A stretch of DNA of 64,000 nt, from positions 1,178,001 to 1,242,000 of the forward strand of contig NZ_CP016778.1 in the NCBI RefSeq assembly GCF_002288265.1, read 5' to 3'. Source of the stretch: Candidatus Planktophila versatilis. Its GTDB lineage: Bacteria; Actinomycetota; Actinomycetes; Nanopelagicales; Nanopelagicaceae. This document shows positions 51,752 to 61,163 of the stretch, piece after piece; the first letter of the stretch is position 1, and each line of letters begins with the position of its first letter. Position numbers and translations under genes: made by a program. The notes under the pieces are model-generated. The model was not told where the DNA came from and did not search any database. It worked only from the letters and a program-made list of their open reading frames with translations.

Positions 51752-53026
51752 ATGAAGGTTACTGACCGCGCTTACGCGTTGGAATTAGATAAGAATGACC
51801 CGCTCGCCGAATACAGAAGCAAGTTCGTAATCACAGACCCTAACCTCTGCTACCTCGATGGAAATTCCTTGGGCAGATTGCCCCATGCCACCGTCAAAGC
51901 GGTGGGAGATTTCCTGTCCCACGAGTGGGGCAATGAAGTCGTTACCGGTTGGAGCCATTGGATCGATGAAGCGCAGGTAGCGGGAGATCTTCTGGGCCGA
52001 GCAGTTCTAGGCGCAGGCGCTGGACAAGTTCTAGTCTGTGACACAACTTCAGTTAATTTCTATCAACTTTGTTTAGCGGCAATTAACGCACGCCCTGGTC
52101 GAAAGACAATAATTACAGATGCGGCAAATTTTCCTACTGATCGTTACATACTCGATGGAATCGCAAAGAGCTATGGGCTGAACCTGGTAATCATCGACAA
52201 CGAAGATCCTGCCATTGCAGAAAATGAGTTAGTCACTGCAGAACTGCTAGAGAAGTACATGACAGAAGATGTCGCACTAGTAACTTTCGAAGTAATTCAG
52301 TATCGCTCTGGTGCTCGTTCGGACATTAAATCCATCACTGATTTGGCTAGAAGTTATGGTGCTCTCGTTGTGTGGGATGCCAGCCATGCAGCAGGAGCTA
52401 TTGAGATGAACTTCGATGACAACGGGGTCGATCTTGCAGTGGGGTGCACATATAAATATGGCAATGCTGGCCCTGGATCACCAGCATGGTTATATGTGAA
52501 TAAGAAGATTCAAAGTGAATTACAGACTCCCATTCAAGGATGGTTTGCAAATGAAGATCAATTCGGCATGGGAGCTGATTTCGTTAAAGCAGAAGGAATT
52601 CGCGGTTTCCAAATTGCTAGTCCGTCCATTATTGGAATACGTGGCGTGCAAGTTTCCTATTCGATGATTGAAGAGGCAGGTATAAACGTCATTGCATCGA
52701 AGGCTGCTATCGGAACTCAGATGATGATTGATTTATTCGATGAATGGTTAGCTCCGCTTGGTTACACCCTTTTAACATCGAGAAATCCTCAGGAACGCGG
52801 TGGACACATCTCACTCGGTCATCCTGATGCCGCAAGAATTTGCGTTGCACTTAGAAAATTTGCCAATGTAATCCCTGATTACCGCACTCCTAATGCGATA
52901 CGCCTGGCTATCTCCCCGTTAGCGACTTCCTATGTCGAGGTGTGGGATGGATTCCAGCGAATTACAGCCCTTACTGAGACCCGTCAATACGAGAAAATTG
53001 AAGGATCGGAATCTCGCGTCACATGA
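51752..53026 (+). CDS. kynU: Kynureninase
   Basis: The 424-residue PLP enzyme cleaves kynurenine to anthranilate and alanine. It has YLDGNSLGRLPHAT near 30, the PLP-phosphate segment CDTTSVNFYQL, VVWDASHAAGAIEMNF with the PLP-contacting Asp, and the Schiff-base Lys in GCTYKYGNAGPGSPAWLYV near 230. The end has GHISLGHPDAARI and YRTPNAIRLAISPL. It overlaps kynA by four bases, so the pair is one tryptophan-degradation unit. Confidence 0.95.
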   Translation: MKVTDRAYALELDKNDPLAEYRSKFVITDPNLCYLDGNSLGRLPHATVKAVGDFLSHEWGNEVVTGWSHWIDEAQVAGDLLGRAVLGAGAGQVLVCDTTSVNFYQLCLAAINARPGRKTIITDAANFPTDRYILDGIAKSYGLNLVIIDNEDPAIAENELVTAELLEKYMTEDVALVTFEVIQYRSGARSDIKSITDLARSYGALVVWDASHAAGAIEMNFDDNGVDLAVGCTYKYGNAGPGSPAWLYVNKKIQSELQTPIQGWFANEDQFGMGADFVKAEGIRGFQIASPSIIGIRGVQVSYSMIEEAGINVIASKAAIGTQMMIDLFDEWLAPLGYTLLTSRNPQERGGHISLGHPDAARICVALRKFANVIPDYRTPNAIRLAISPLATSYVEVWDGFQRITALTETRQYEKIEGSESRVT

Positions 53027-53817
53027 GTAATGAATTCGATTCCGCCCTTACATACAGTTCTTACCTTGCCATCGATGAATTACTTGCACTCCAAAAGCCA
53101 CTTTCCACCGGACCTGAGCACGATGAAATGCTTTTTATTATCATCCATCAAACCTATGAACTCTGGTTCAAACAGTTAATCCATGAGTTCTTCGAAGCCC
53201 AACGCGCACTTGAGTCTGGTAACACCCACTATGCACTTGCAATCCTTGGGCGGATCCGGACCATCATGAAGGTATGCGTTGCACAGGTAGATATTTTGGA
53301 AACGATGACGCCACTTCAATTTAATGCTTTTCGAGGCTTTCTCTCTTCCTCAAGTGGATTTCAATCAGCTCAATTTAGAAAAGTCGAAGCGATTCTTGGG
53401 CGTCGCGATAGCCGTATGTCGAGCCACCTTCCACCGGAGGTTCAATTAGAAATTGCTGAGATTACATCTCGCAATTCATTATGGGATTCTTTCCTGGATT
53501 ACCTACAAGCACGAGGTTACACACTTCCCCATGAAGTGATCTCGCGGGATAAATCCATTGCATATGAATCCAATCCGCTTGTTCAAGATGTTCTCTTAAC
53601 TGTTCATAAGCAAGATCCCGAGAGTTCCATGGTCAGTGAGCGACTGGTCGATATTGATGAAGGTATTCAAGAGTGGCGATACCGCCATGTGAAAATGGTT
53701 GAAAGAACTATCGGCAAGAAACCAGGAACCGGTGGTTCAAGTGGAGTCGAATATCTTGCAAGCACTCTCTTTAATCCGATATTTAAAGATCTCTGGGAAA
53801 TTCGCTCTCGCTTCTAG
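53023..53817 (+). CDS. kynA: Tryptophan 2,3-dioxygenase
   Basis: The 264-residue haem enzyme oxidises L-tryptophan to N-formylkynurenine. It has LTYSSYLAIDELLALQKPLS, MLFIIIHQTYELWFKQLIHE with the substrate-contacting His, QFNAFRGFLSSSSGFQS, and the distal RHVKMVERTIGKKPGTGGSSG containing the haem-ligand His. Length is normal for bacterial TDO. No kynurenine formamidase gene lies nearby. Confidence 0.95.
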   Translation: MSNEFDSALTYSSYLAIDELLALQKPLSTGPEHDEMLFIIIHQTYELWFKQLIHEFFEAQRALESGNTHYALAILGRIRTIMKVCVAQVDILETMTPLQFNAFRGFLSSSSGFQSAQFRKVEAILGRRDSRMSSHLPPEVQLEIAEITSRNSLWDSFLDYLQARGYTLPHEVISRDKSIAYESNPLVQDVLLTVHKQDPESSMVSERLVDIDEGIQEWRYRHVKMVERTIGKKPGTGGSSGVEYLASTLFNPIFKDLWEIRSRF

Positions 53818-55184
53818 CTAGGACCAGGAGTGCCGTAGGCGGACTGTGCAATCTCCTTGCGTCGCCTCATGTAATTCTCGGATGCACCAGTTATTAGATG
53901 TTCAAAACGCATCGATCCCTTAATAAGTGGGTGAAGATCTTCAGCAGTATTTTGAGATCCCCAGATTGGTGCCTCGCGGTTTACTAAGTCATCTACGTTA
54001 TGGGGATTTATCGTGCGATAAATGAGAGCCGCCCTTCTGAGAACTGACCACAATAAAAGTCGCTTCAGGCGATTAACGGGCCCTTGACGAGACATCTTTT
54101 TCTTACTTGCCAGGTCATACAGAATCTTCGCAATTTCTTGCCCGCCCACTGGATCTGGAAGATGCTCACATTGCTGATGTAGCCGCGCGCGAATTTGCAA
54201 ATCTTGTAATTTTCTTACTGTTGCAGTGATGTTGCTTAAATCTGACTGGTCGGCACGTAAGGCGAAGCCCATGTCATGACACCACTGTGCACGTGCTTCT
54301 TGATCATCAGTTCCTCGAATATTAGAGACAAATACTGTTGGTACTTGCGCCGGTAAAAGTTCATGAACTCCGTTATATCCGGTGGCACAGACGCTTGCAT
54401 CAAATGCGCGCAACACCTGAGCTAGTGGGAAATGGCGCACTACCCGAATATCTAAGCCATCGGGTGCCAACGAGGCGCCATTCTTATCAACTGGATCTTT
54501 GGTGAGTACAACCTGCAAATCTTTCCATCCAATAAGCCCTGAGAGTGCGGCATTCATTTTCTGATTCACATCACTATCACCGGTGCCAAGTTGCACTAGT
54601 ACAGCTGGGCGATTTATATCAAGACCTAAAACTTTTCGGGCTTCATCGCGTGATAGCGCCTTATCTTTTTGAAAGAGTGAGACCGGAGCGGTAAGGATGG
54701 CTTCATTGCGCCCAGCCGTTGGTCCGAAATCATAGCCTCGAGCAAAATCCCCAGGTTCAATAACTTGATCAACTAATTGCGATTGAAAGGGAAGAACAAA
54801 GCGCAAGAGATTCTTCTGCCACATACCTCGTCGTATCCACACAAGTTTTAACTGGGGATCCATCAATTTAGTTGCAATAAACCCTGGATAAGGAACAACT
54901 CCATCAAAGGCGATGACGCTGGCGCCAGTTTCCTGAGCTATCGCAACTAAGCGATCGCGAAAATAGGTATCCCATTTACCGCGCGGCATCCATCCGCGAG
55001 TCTTTCCTGGAATGTATTCACATTGAAAACCAGTTGCAGATGGAATCTCGGCAATTCCTCCAGCGACAGAGACAATCACAGGGGTGGCAAATTCCTGCAT
55101 TGCTTTTGCTATCGCAGTTGCTCTGGCGAGATGCCCCATTCCGATTCCGTTGCTTGTCGCAAGGATTATTGTCGGTTTAGCCAT
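53814..55184 (-). CDS. MurG-like GT-B glycosyltransferase
   Basis: The 456-residue protein opens with SNGIGMGHLARATAIAKAM, the Gly-rich acceptor-side loop of GT1/GT28 enzymes. A C-terminal half follows with VLVQLGTGDSDVNQKM, VRHFPLAQVLRAFDASVCATGYNGVHELLPAQVPTVF-type donor segments (about residues 265-310). An extra C-terminal stretch (380-456) of unknown role follows. It is the last gene of a three-glycosyltransferase run and ends four bases inside the convergent kynA. The sugar is not predictable. Confidence 0.8.
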   Translation of the reverse strand: MAKPTIILATSNGIGMGHLARATAIAKAMQEFATPVIVSVAGGIAEIPSATGFQCEYIPGKTRGWMPRGKWDTYFRDRLVAIAQETGASVIAFDGVVPYPGFIATKLMDPQLKLVWIRRGMWQKNLLRFVLPFQSQLVDQVIEPGDFARGYDFGPTAGRNEAILTAPVSLFQKDKALSRDEARKVLGLDINRPAVLVQLGTGDSDVNQKMNAALSGLIGWKDLQVVLTKDPVDKNGASLAPDGLDIRVVRHFPLAQVLRAFDASVCATGYNGVHELLPAQVPTVFVSNIRGTDDQEARAQWCHDMGFALRADQSDLSNITATVRKLQDLQIRARLHQQCEHLPDPVGGQEIAKILYDLASKKKMSRQGPVNRLKRLLLWSVLRRAALIYRTINPHNVDDLVNREAPIWGSQNTAEDLHPLIKGSMRFEHLITGASENYMRRRKEIAQSAYGTPGPS

Positions 55185-56700
55185 TGCGCAAAACTTTTCG
55201 AAGAATCAACTTCCCAAGCTTTTGGATAAAGATGAAAAGCTGCGCAGGAGAATTAATCTTCTTCCCCTCGCGCTTGAGAAACCGATTGAAGCGCTTGATG
55301 CGAGATTTTCTACCAGCATTGAGCTGAAGAAACTTCTCATCTGTCATCCAATTGAGTCCCCATTGTGCGGAGATATTTTCATACACATCACCGCCTGATG
55401 TGAGCGCGCGCGAAAGTGCTGGTGCAAAGATGACAAAAGCTCGATTATCTTCCTTATCAACAACTCCCACCAAGCCATGGCCTTGAGTTATCTGTAAGTC
55501 AACCAAATGCTTTAAATCAACCTTAGATGAGCCTTCAATAAATATGTAGTGCGGTGTTGCACTTGGTTCGATTAATTCAACAACGCTATCGATTGTCATA
55601 TTTATTTCTGAATCAATTTCGACAAATGTATAACTCTCATCTGCCTTTAACCAGCTATGGATTTCCCGAAGGTCGGCGAACTTATCTGCAGTTGGCGAAT
55701 ATCGACTTCTCAGAAGCTTCCATGGGCCCATCAATGTGAAATGAGCGGATGTGCCATTGACTGCTAGCAGCTCCTGTCTGCGCAGGAGCAAATCTCTTAA
55801 GGTTAAATTGCGGGAATCAACAAAGACTTGGTATGTGGGAACTTTCCAATCAAATTCATAGCGTGCCCGGACTGAATGCATCTCCGGAATAAACTGCGCT
55901 AACGCCGGATCATTATGGCGGTGAATCGACTCTTTATTTTTCTCGACTGTGCTAAATCCTAAATGCCAAGAGTGCGCCTCTCGCTCCGGAACTGTTCTTA
56001 GCCCATTTGTAAAGATACGCCAACCTAGTTCAGTATCTTCACCAGTGATGAGTTCGCGGTTATAGCCACCAAGTTTTTTCCACTGAGAATTCATAATTGA
56101 AAATGTTGCACCTACAAAAGTTCGATAACCTTCAAGTGCCGGATTTACTAAATCCTGCGTGCGATTGACTCGTTCTTCCCACAACTCTTTACTCCAGCTC
56201 TGAGAATGCAGCTGATGGAAGCCACCTTTACGTAGCGATTCAAAGAGCATGGCTGGTGTGTAATCCCAGTGATCGACAAATCGCTTCCAACCTAAGACTG
56301 CAAAATCATTTGCTTCATGATGCCACTTCATATGGTGGGCAAGGTGGTCAGGTTCGAAAACCATATCTGCATCGATGAACCACAGAACATCTTCTTTAAG
56401 TCCTGCTGCAAAATGATTGGTGGCTGCAGTTTTTCCCCAGTGAGATGGCGAGTTTTTATACTTCAATAGGCGTGTTTTTTTCGGTGAGATTGAAGGAATA
56501 GTGATTGGTGTGCTACTTCCATCGTCAATGACATAGACGTTGAATAAACGTGATGGGTAACTCTGCGAGGTAAGGGAGGCTAAAACAAGATCTAGCTTCT
56601 CTTGTCCATCTTTGCATGCGATGACCACGGCCACTGACAGCGAAGGTCTACTCACTAGCGCAAGATTTTGAGGGCGGTTAAACCTAAAATTGGTACTCAT
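55177..56700 (-). CDS. GT2-family glycosyltransferase
   Basis: The 507-residue protein has a GT-A fold at about residues 20-290: SVAVVIACKDGQEKLDLVLASL, VYVIDDGSSTP, FIDADMVFEPDHL with the metal-binding DxD-type Asp pair near 113-115, and GEDTELGWRIFTNG near 222. A C-terminal domain of about 200 residues (from 300) matches nothing I know and may set the acceptor. Overlaps of four and eight bases tie it to its neighbours. Confidence 0.85.
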   Translation of the reverse strand: MSTNFRFNRPQNLALVSRPSLSVAVVIACKDGQEKLDLVLASLTSQSYPSRLFNVYVIDDGSSTPITIPSISPKKTRLLKYKNSPSHWGKTAATNHFAAGLKEDVLWFIDADMVFEPDHLAHHMKWHHEANDFAVLGWKRFVDHWDYTPAMLFESLRKGGFHQLHSQSWSKELWEERVNRTQDLVNPALEGYRTFVGATFSIMNSQWKKLGGYNRELITGEDTELGWRIFTNGLRTVPEREAHSWHLGFSTVEKNKESIHRHNDPALAQFIPEMHSVRARYEFDWKVPTYQVFVDSRNLTLRDLLLRRQELLAVNGTSAHFTLMGPWKLLRSRYSPTADKFADLREIHSWLKADESYTFVEIDSEINMTIDSVVELIEPSATPHYIFIEGSSKVDLKHLVDLQITQGHGLVGVVDKEDNRAFVIFAPALSRALTSGGDVYENISAQWGLNWMTDEKFLQLNAGRKSRIKRFNRFLKREGKKINSPAQLFIFIQKLGKLILRKVLRNG

Positions 56701-57518
56701 AGGAGATTACCTCCAAATACCGGGTGTTTCCATCTTCCGACTACATGTTCATTTGCGCCGTTGAGATACTTGGAATAGTTCGTTGCATAAGTATGGAATG
56801 TAAAGGTGCGACGATAAATGTATCCGGCCCCAAAAGTTCTCCAGATTTTTCCACCGTTGTTAGTTACTCCGCTGAGTAAGAACCTGTCGACTGCAGTATT
56901 GCCATCTCCAAACCAATGTGCGGCTTCAGCTACTGCACGCTTAGCAAGAATTGTTCCTCCGCAAACCCAATCACTCCATAACTCAACGGCTTGAATCCCG
57001 TGAGGTGAAAATCTACGAACGGTTAGCTGCAAGGGTTCGAGATATACATAATTCATCGCCCTACCCACTACATCCGCACCGGTATCAAGGGCTGCATCCA
57101 ATAAATCTCTTAGGTGCTCAGGTCCGTAATAATCATCATCATCCATCTTTGCGATGAATTCTCCTGACGATGCCTGGGCTAATGAAGAGAGAATTGTGCC
57201 AAGGCTACTCTCCCGGTCAAATGTGTATATGTTTACTGAGATTTTTCGTTTCTCGAGAACTCGAATCAGTTTCTTGTGTGAGGCATTTATTTTAATTGCA
57301 TGCAGACCAAGTTGTAATTCAAATAAAGGAAGGCTTTGGCTGACTAACTGTTGCAGTAGATTGGTCAGATCATCTGGACGAACCGTAGAAACTAGAACAG
57401 AGACTGAAGGGTATTTCTTAACTTTCGACCTTCGTCGCTTACGTAATTGTTCTAGAGCATCAATTTCCTGAGAAAAGCTGGTGAGTTTATCTAGACTCTT
57501 AATTGCGGGCTCTGACAC
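56697..57518 (-). CDS. GT2-like glycosyltransferase
   Basis: The 273-residue protein has a GT-A core with SVSVLVSTVRPDDLTNLLQQL near 40, FIAKMDDDDYYGPEHLRDLL with the metal-binding DDDD near 125, and GGTILAKRAVAEAAHWFGDGNTAVDRFL near 195. It is shorter than its partner and lacks membrane segments. The start is GTG at 57518, six bases after a TAGTCT -10. It heads the glycosyltransferase run and diverges from the sulfotransferase operon. Confidence 0.82.
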   Translation of the reverse strand: MSEPAIKSLDKLTSFSQEIDALEQLRKRRRSKVKKYPSVSVLVSTVRPDDLTNLLQQLVSQSLPLFELQLGLHAIKINASHKKLIRVLEKRKISVNIYTFDRESSLGTILSSLAQASSGEFIAKMDDDDYYGPEHLRDLLDAALDTGADVVGRAMNYVYLEPLQLTVRRFSPHGIQAVELWSDWVCGGTILAKRAVAEAAHWFGDGNTAVDRFLLSGVTNNGGKIWRTFGAGYIYRRTFTFHTYATNYSKYLNGANEHVVGRWKHPVFGGNLL

Positions 57519-57524
57519 AGGGTA

Positions 57525-57530
57525 AGACTA
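57525..57530 (-). promoter_or_regulatory. -10 element, leaderless promoter of the glycosyltransferase run
   Basis: TAGTCT on the minus strand is followed by TACCCT and the GTG at 57518. Confidence 0.45.
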
Positions 57531-57553
57531 TCAATGTTCAAAACTTGGACTGA

Positions 57554-57559
57554 TAAGAT
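57554..57559 (+). promoter_or_regulatory. -10 element, leaderless promoter of the sulfotransferase-cys operon
   Basis: TAAGAT is followed by six bases (TCTAAA) and the GTG at 57566. Confidence 0.45.
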
Positions 57560-57565
57560 TCTAAA

Positions 57566-58438
57566 GTGTCTACCGAAGGTAAAATGCCCTCAATAAAGAA
57601 GTTTCTCCTTAATGTCAGGGCGCTACTTCCCTATTTCGTAGTCAATTACCTTCGCAAAGCCATTCAAGTGGAATCAAAAATAGTCTTCGTGCTCTCATTC
57701 CCCCGCTCTGGCACCCATGCAATTGGCAGTTTGCTCTCAAATGATCAGGTGGGATTTCATTACTACGGTGAATTCTTCATCTTCAATGCATGGAATAAGA
57801 ATATTGAAAAGATTAATCGCCACTATCCATTCTTTTCATTTAGATATTCACAAAACCTAAAACAGCAACGTAAGAAATGGTCCTATAACAAGTTCGAAAC
57901 GACATCTCTTGATTCTCGAAAAACCCTGAGTGCAATCAAGAAGATTCCTGGAATTCACGTCATCAAGATATTTCCTCAACACCTTCCTGATAAGGAATTG
58001 GAATCACTGATCTCCGAGTTCAAGCCGCACATTATTTTCTTGCGTAGAAATCATCTTGATCGTTTTGTATCGCACAAGAAAGCAAATGCCAGCGGCAAAT
58101 GGCATACAGCTTCTACTTCTGACTTAGTGATTAATCTTGATGCAAATGAGCTCAAGAGATTTACTAATGACTTTACAGACTTTTATACTCGCTATGTGAA
58201 ATTCGCTAAAGCGCAAGGTTGCCAGATTCTTGATGTTGATTTCGATGATTTACATAACCCGGAAAAGGTACGAGAGATACAGAGTTTTGCAGCATTCCCT
58301 GGCTTCTCAGATTGGGAAAAGTTAACTCTTGCACCAACAACGGTAAAACAAGATCGCTCGAGCAAGGTTCAAGATGATTTTCTTGCATCACTGGGCAAGA
58401 GTCATGCAGACTTCATATTTCCACGGGTGGGCTCATGA
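57566..58438 (+). CDS. PAPS-dependent sulfotransferase
   Basis: The 290-residue protein has the 5'-phosphosulfate loop [17 protein letters not shown] near residues 41-57 and the 3'-phosphate segment [19 protein letters not shown] near 154-172, the two PAPS-binding hallmarks. It would move sulfate from PAPS to a sugar or lipid hydroxyl. The start is GTG 57566 with a matching -10; an ATG at 57584 is an alternative. It overlaps cysD by four bases, so sulfotransferase and PAPS supply are one unit. The acceptor is likely a glycan, given the divergent glycosyltransferases, but that is inference. Confidence 0.85.
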   Translation: MSTEGKMPSIKKFLLNVRALLPYFVVNYLRKAIQVESKIVFVLSFPRSGTHAIGSLLSNDQVGFHYYGEFFIFNAWNKNIEKINRHYPFFSFRYSQNLKQQRKKWSYNKFETTSLDSRKTLSAIKKIPGIHVIKIFPQHLPDKELESLISEFKPHIIFLRRNHLDRFVSHKKANASGKWHTASTSDLVINLDANELKRFTNDFTDFYTRYVKFAKAQGCQILDVDFDDLHNPEKVREIQSFAAFPGFSDWEKLTLAPTTVKQDRSSKVQDDFLASLGKSHADFIFPRVGS

Positions 58439-59340
58439 GTATAAAGTCACGCATCCTTAAAGAACTCGAGAACGAATCGATAGAGATCTTCCGTGAAACG
58501 GCGGTGGGTTTCCGTAAACCGGTCATGATGTATTCAATCGGTAAGGATTCGACGGTACTTCTACACCTTGCTCGTAAAGCTTTCTATCCGGCAGCTATTC
58601 CATTCCCATTGCTACATATAGATACCACGTGGAAGTTTAAAGAGATGATCGCTTTTAGAGATCGAGTAGTTGCGCAAACCAATTCGAAACTTATTGTGCA
58701 TACAAATCAAGCTGGCGTGGATGCAAATATCAACCCATTTACTACTGGAATTTCCGAATACACCCGTGTGATGAAGACTGTTGCCCTGCGTGAAGCACTT
58801 GATTTCCATGGTTTTGATGCTGCTATTGGTGGTTCACGTAGAGATGAAGAGAAGAGCCGGGCGAAAGAGAGAATCTTTAGCGTTCGAGATCCTGGCCATC
58901 GTTGGAATCCGCGCGAACAACGCCCTGAACTGTGGAACACATATAACACTCGGCTGGGCCCTGGGCAGACCATGCGCGTCTTTCCAATTTCTGACTGGAC
59001 CGAGAATGACATTTGGCATTACATCCTGCAGGAGGGCATTGAAGTAAATCCACTCTACTTCGCCAAAGAACGACCAGTAGTCAAACGTGGTGAACAATTA
59101 ATAATGGTCGATGATGATCGTTACCCCTTGCAAGCTGGTGAAACTCCATTTATGAAGCAGGTTCGCTTTCGCACGCTGGGCTGTTATCCACTCACCGCAG
59201 CTGTTGAATCCAATGCTCTCACTATTGAGGATGTTGTTGAAGAAGTATTGCAAGTAAAGCTCAGTGAACGTGCTACCCGATTAATTGATGGCGATAATGA
59301 AGATTCTATGGAGAAGAAGAAGTCCGAGGGGTACTTCTAA
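58435..59340 (+). CDS. cysD: Sulfate adenylyltransferase subunit 2
   Basis: The 301-residue subunit is the ATP-pyrophosphatase-fold half of ATP sulfurylase, making APS from sulfate and ATP. It has [20 protein letters not shown] (the SGGxDS-like loop), [13 protein letters not shown], the [18 protein letters not shown] segment and [18 protein letters not shown]. Full length. It shares one base with the cysNC start. Confidence 0.96.
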   Translation: MSIKSRILKELENESIEIFRETAVGFRKPVMMYSIGKDSTVLLHLARKAFYPAAIPFPLLHIDTTWKFKEMIAFRDRVVAQTNSKLIVHTNQAGVDANINPFTTGISEYTRVMKTVALREALDFHGFDAAIGGSRRDEEKSRAKERIFSVRDPGHRWNPREQRPELWNTYNTRLGPGQTMRVFPISDWTENDIWHYILQEGIEVNPLYFAKERPVVKRGEQLIMVDDDRYPLQAGETPFMKQVRFRTLGCYPLTAAVESNALTIEDVVEEVLQVKLSERATRLIDGDNEDSMEKKKSEGYF

Positions 59341-61163
59341 TGTCCGGTGCAATTGTTCGCCTCTTAACCTGTGGCAGTGTTGATGATGGTAAATCAACTC
59401 TCATTGGCCGCCTATTAGTTGAGACAGATAGCATCCCGCACGACACAGTCGGGGCCGCAAGAAAAGTACGTCGCACAGGTTCGACTATCCCTGCTGGAGA
59501 AATTGACTTCAGCCTTCTCACCGATGGGCTTGAAGCTGAGCGCGAACAAGGAATTACTATCGATGTCGCTTATCGATCAATGAATCTTTTGGATGGTAAA
59601 CGTTTAATTATTAGCGATGCTCCAGGCCATGAGCAGTACACACGTAACATGGTGGTTGCAGCCTCACGTGCCGACATAGCACTGGTTTTAGTTGATGGAA
59701 TCAAGGGCGTGCGCACACAGACGTTGCGCCACTTAACAATCTGTTCTTTGATGGGCGTTTCCCGAGTAATTGTTGCCATCAATAAATTAGATGCTGTCGG
59801 TTTTGATAAGAAAGTCTTTGATGACATCTCAGCCGAGATTCAGAAAACTATCGATCGGCTTGAGCTCACAGATGTTCACATCATCCCGCTGAGTGCGTTG
59901 GCGGGCGATAATGTTGTTTTCCGCAGCGAAAATATGAACTGGTATTCAGGAAAAACCCTTATTGAGAGCATCCAAGACTGGAGCGAACCAGTTGACCATG
60001 AAGCACGGGGGTTGATGCGGATTCAGATGATTGCTCGAGCTGAAAATTTTCGCGGGGTTTCAGGAACTGTCCGTCGTGGAAGTTTCAGTAAAGGTGATGA
60101 AGTTACGATTTTTCCAAGCATGCAGAAGGCAAAAATTTCCTCGATAGTTACCTTTAACCAAGAGAGTGCGCACGCCCCCACTGATTCGGCGGTCACTTTG
60201 GTACTAACACCTGAAGTTGATGCGACCCGCGGTGACATCATCGCCCAGTCAACTGAAGATTTAATACCTTCTGATCGCTTAGCCGCCCACATTGTCTGGC
60301 TCAATGAAGAGCCCCTCATTCATAGTCGTTCTTACCTGCTTGTGAGTGGCGCAACCACGACCCCGGCAATTGTTACAAAAATCCGCCACAAGATTGATGT
60401 AAATACGGGTGAACATATCTCTTCAGATGTTCTACAGATGAATGAAATTGGCGATGTTGAAGTAGCCACAGATATCCCAGTAGTCATGCGACCTTATACG
60501 GATTCGAGAGAATTTGGTAATTTCATTCTTGTCGACCGACTGACCTTAAAAACAGTTGGTGCTGGAATGGTCCGTCACTCTCTTCGACGCGCCTCGAACG
60601 TTACGCACCAGGATTATGAAATAACAAAAGCCCAACGTGGGGTCCAAAAGTCTCAGAAAGCGCGCGTAATTTGGCTCACCGGTCTTTCAGGTTCAGGTAA
60701 GTCAACAATTGCTAATGCGCTAGAGCAACGGCTGTTTGCTTCAGGTGCTCACGCGTATGTTTTAGATGGTGACAACTTACGATTAGGCCTAAATATGGAT
60801 CTCGGATTTACACCAGAAGATCGCGCTGAAAATGTTCGACGAGTGTCTGAAGTTGCAAAGCTAATGGTTGATGCTGGCCTTATTGTCATTACCGCTCTGG
60901 TGAGTCCATTTGAGGTCGACCGACAGCGTGCCAAGAGCATCTTTGACGATGGTGAGTTCCTGGAAGTTTTTGTTGATACGCCAGTTGAAACATGTCGTTC
61001 CCGAGATCCAAAAGGTTTGTATAAGAAATCTGCTGCTGGGCAGATTCCAAACTTCACTGGTGTGGGACAAGACTATGAAAGACCTCTCGCTCCAGATTTG
61101 CACCTTGATGGAACCGCGTCAGTTGCAGACAATGTGGAGAAAATAATTAAGATTCTGCTATGA
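59340..61163 (+). CDS. cysNC: Bifunctional sulfate adenylyltransferase subunit 1 / APS kinase
   Basis: The 607-residue fusion has an EF-Tu-like GTPase (CysN, residues 1-430) with GSVDDGKSTLIGRLL, DAPGHEQYTRNM and NKLD. An APS kinase (CysC, 440-607) follows, with WLTGLSGSGKSTIANALE, LDGDNLRLGLNMDLGF and RDPKGLYKKSAAGQI. The GTPase drives APS synthesis with CysD and the kinase turns APS into PAPS. Together with the upstream sulfotransferase this yields and uses PAPS without any reductase in view. It overlaps the next gene by four bases. Confidence 0.96.
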   Translation: MSGAIVRLLTCGSVDDGKSTLIGRLLVETDSIPHDTVGAARKVRRTGSTIPAGEIDFSLLTDGLEAEREQGITIDVAYRSMNLLDGKRLIISDAPGHEQYTRNMVVAASRADIALVLVDGIKGVRTQTLRHLTICSLMGVSRVIVAINKLDAVGFDKKVFDDISAEIQKTIDRLELTDVHIIPLSALAGDNVVFRSENMNWYSGKTLIESIQDWSEPVDHEARGLMRIQMIARAENFRGVSGTVRRGSFSKGDEVTIFPSMQKAKISSIVTFNQESAHAPTDSAVTLVLTPEVDATRGDIIAQSTEDLIPSDRLAAHIVWLNEEPLIHSRSYLLVSGATTTPAIVTKIRHKIDVNTGEHISSDVLQMNEIGDVEVATDIPVVMRPYTDSREFGNFILVDRLTLKTVGAGMVRHSLRRASNVTHQDYEITKAQRGVQKSQKARVIWLTGLSGSGKSTIANALEQRLFASGAHAYVLDGDNLRLGLNMDLGFTPEDRAENVRRVSEVAKLMVDAGLIVITALVSPFEVDRQRAKSIFDDGEFLEVFVDTPVETCRSRDPKGLYKKSAAGQIPNFTGVGQDYERPLAPDLHLDGTASVADNVEKIIKILL

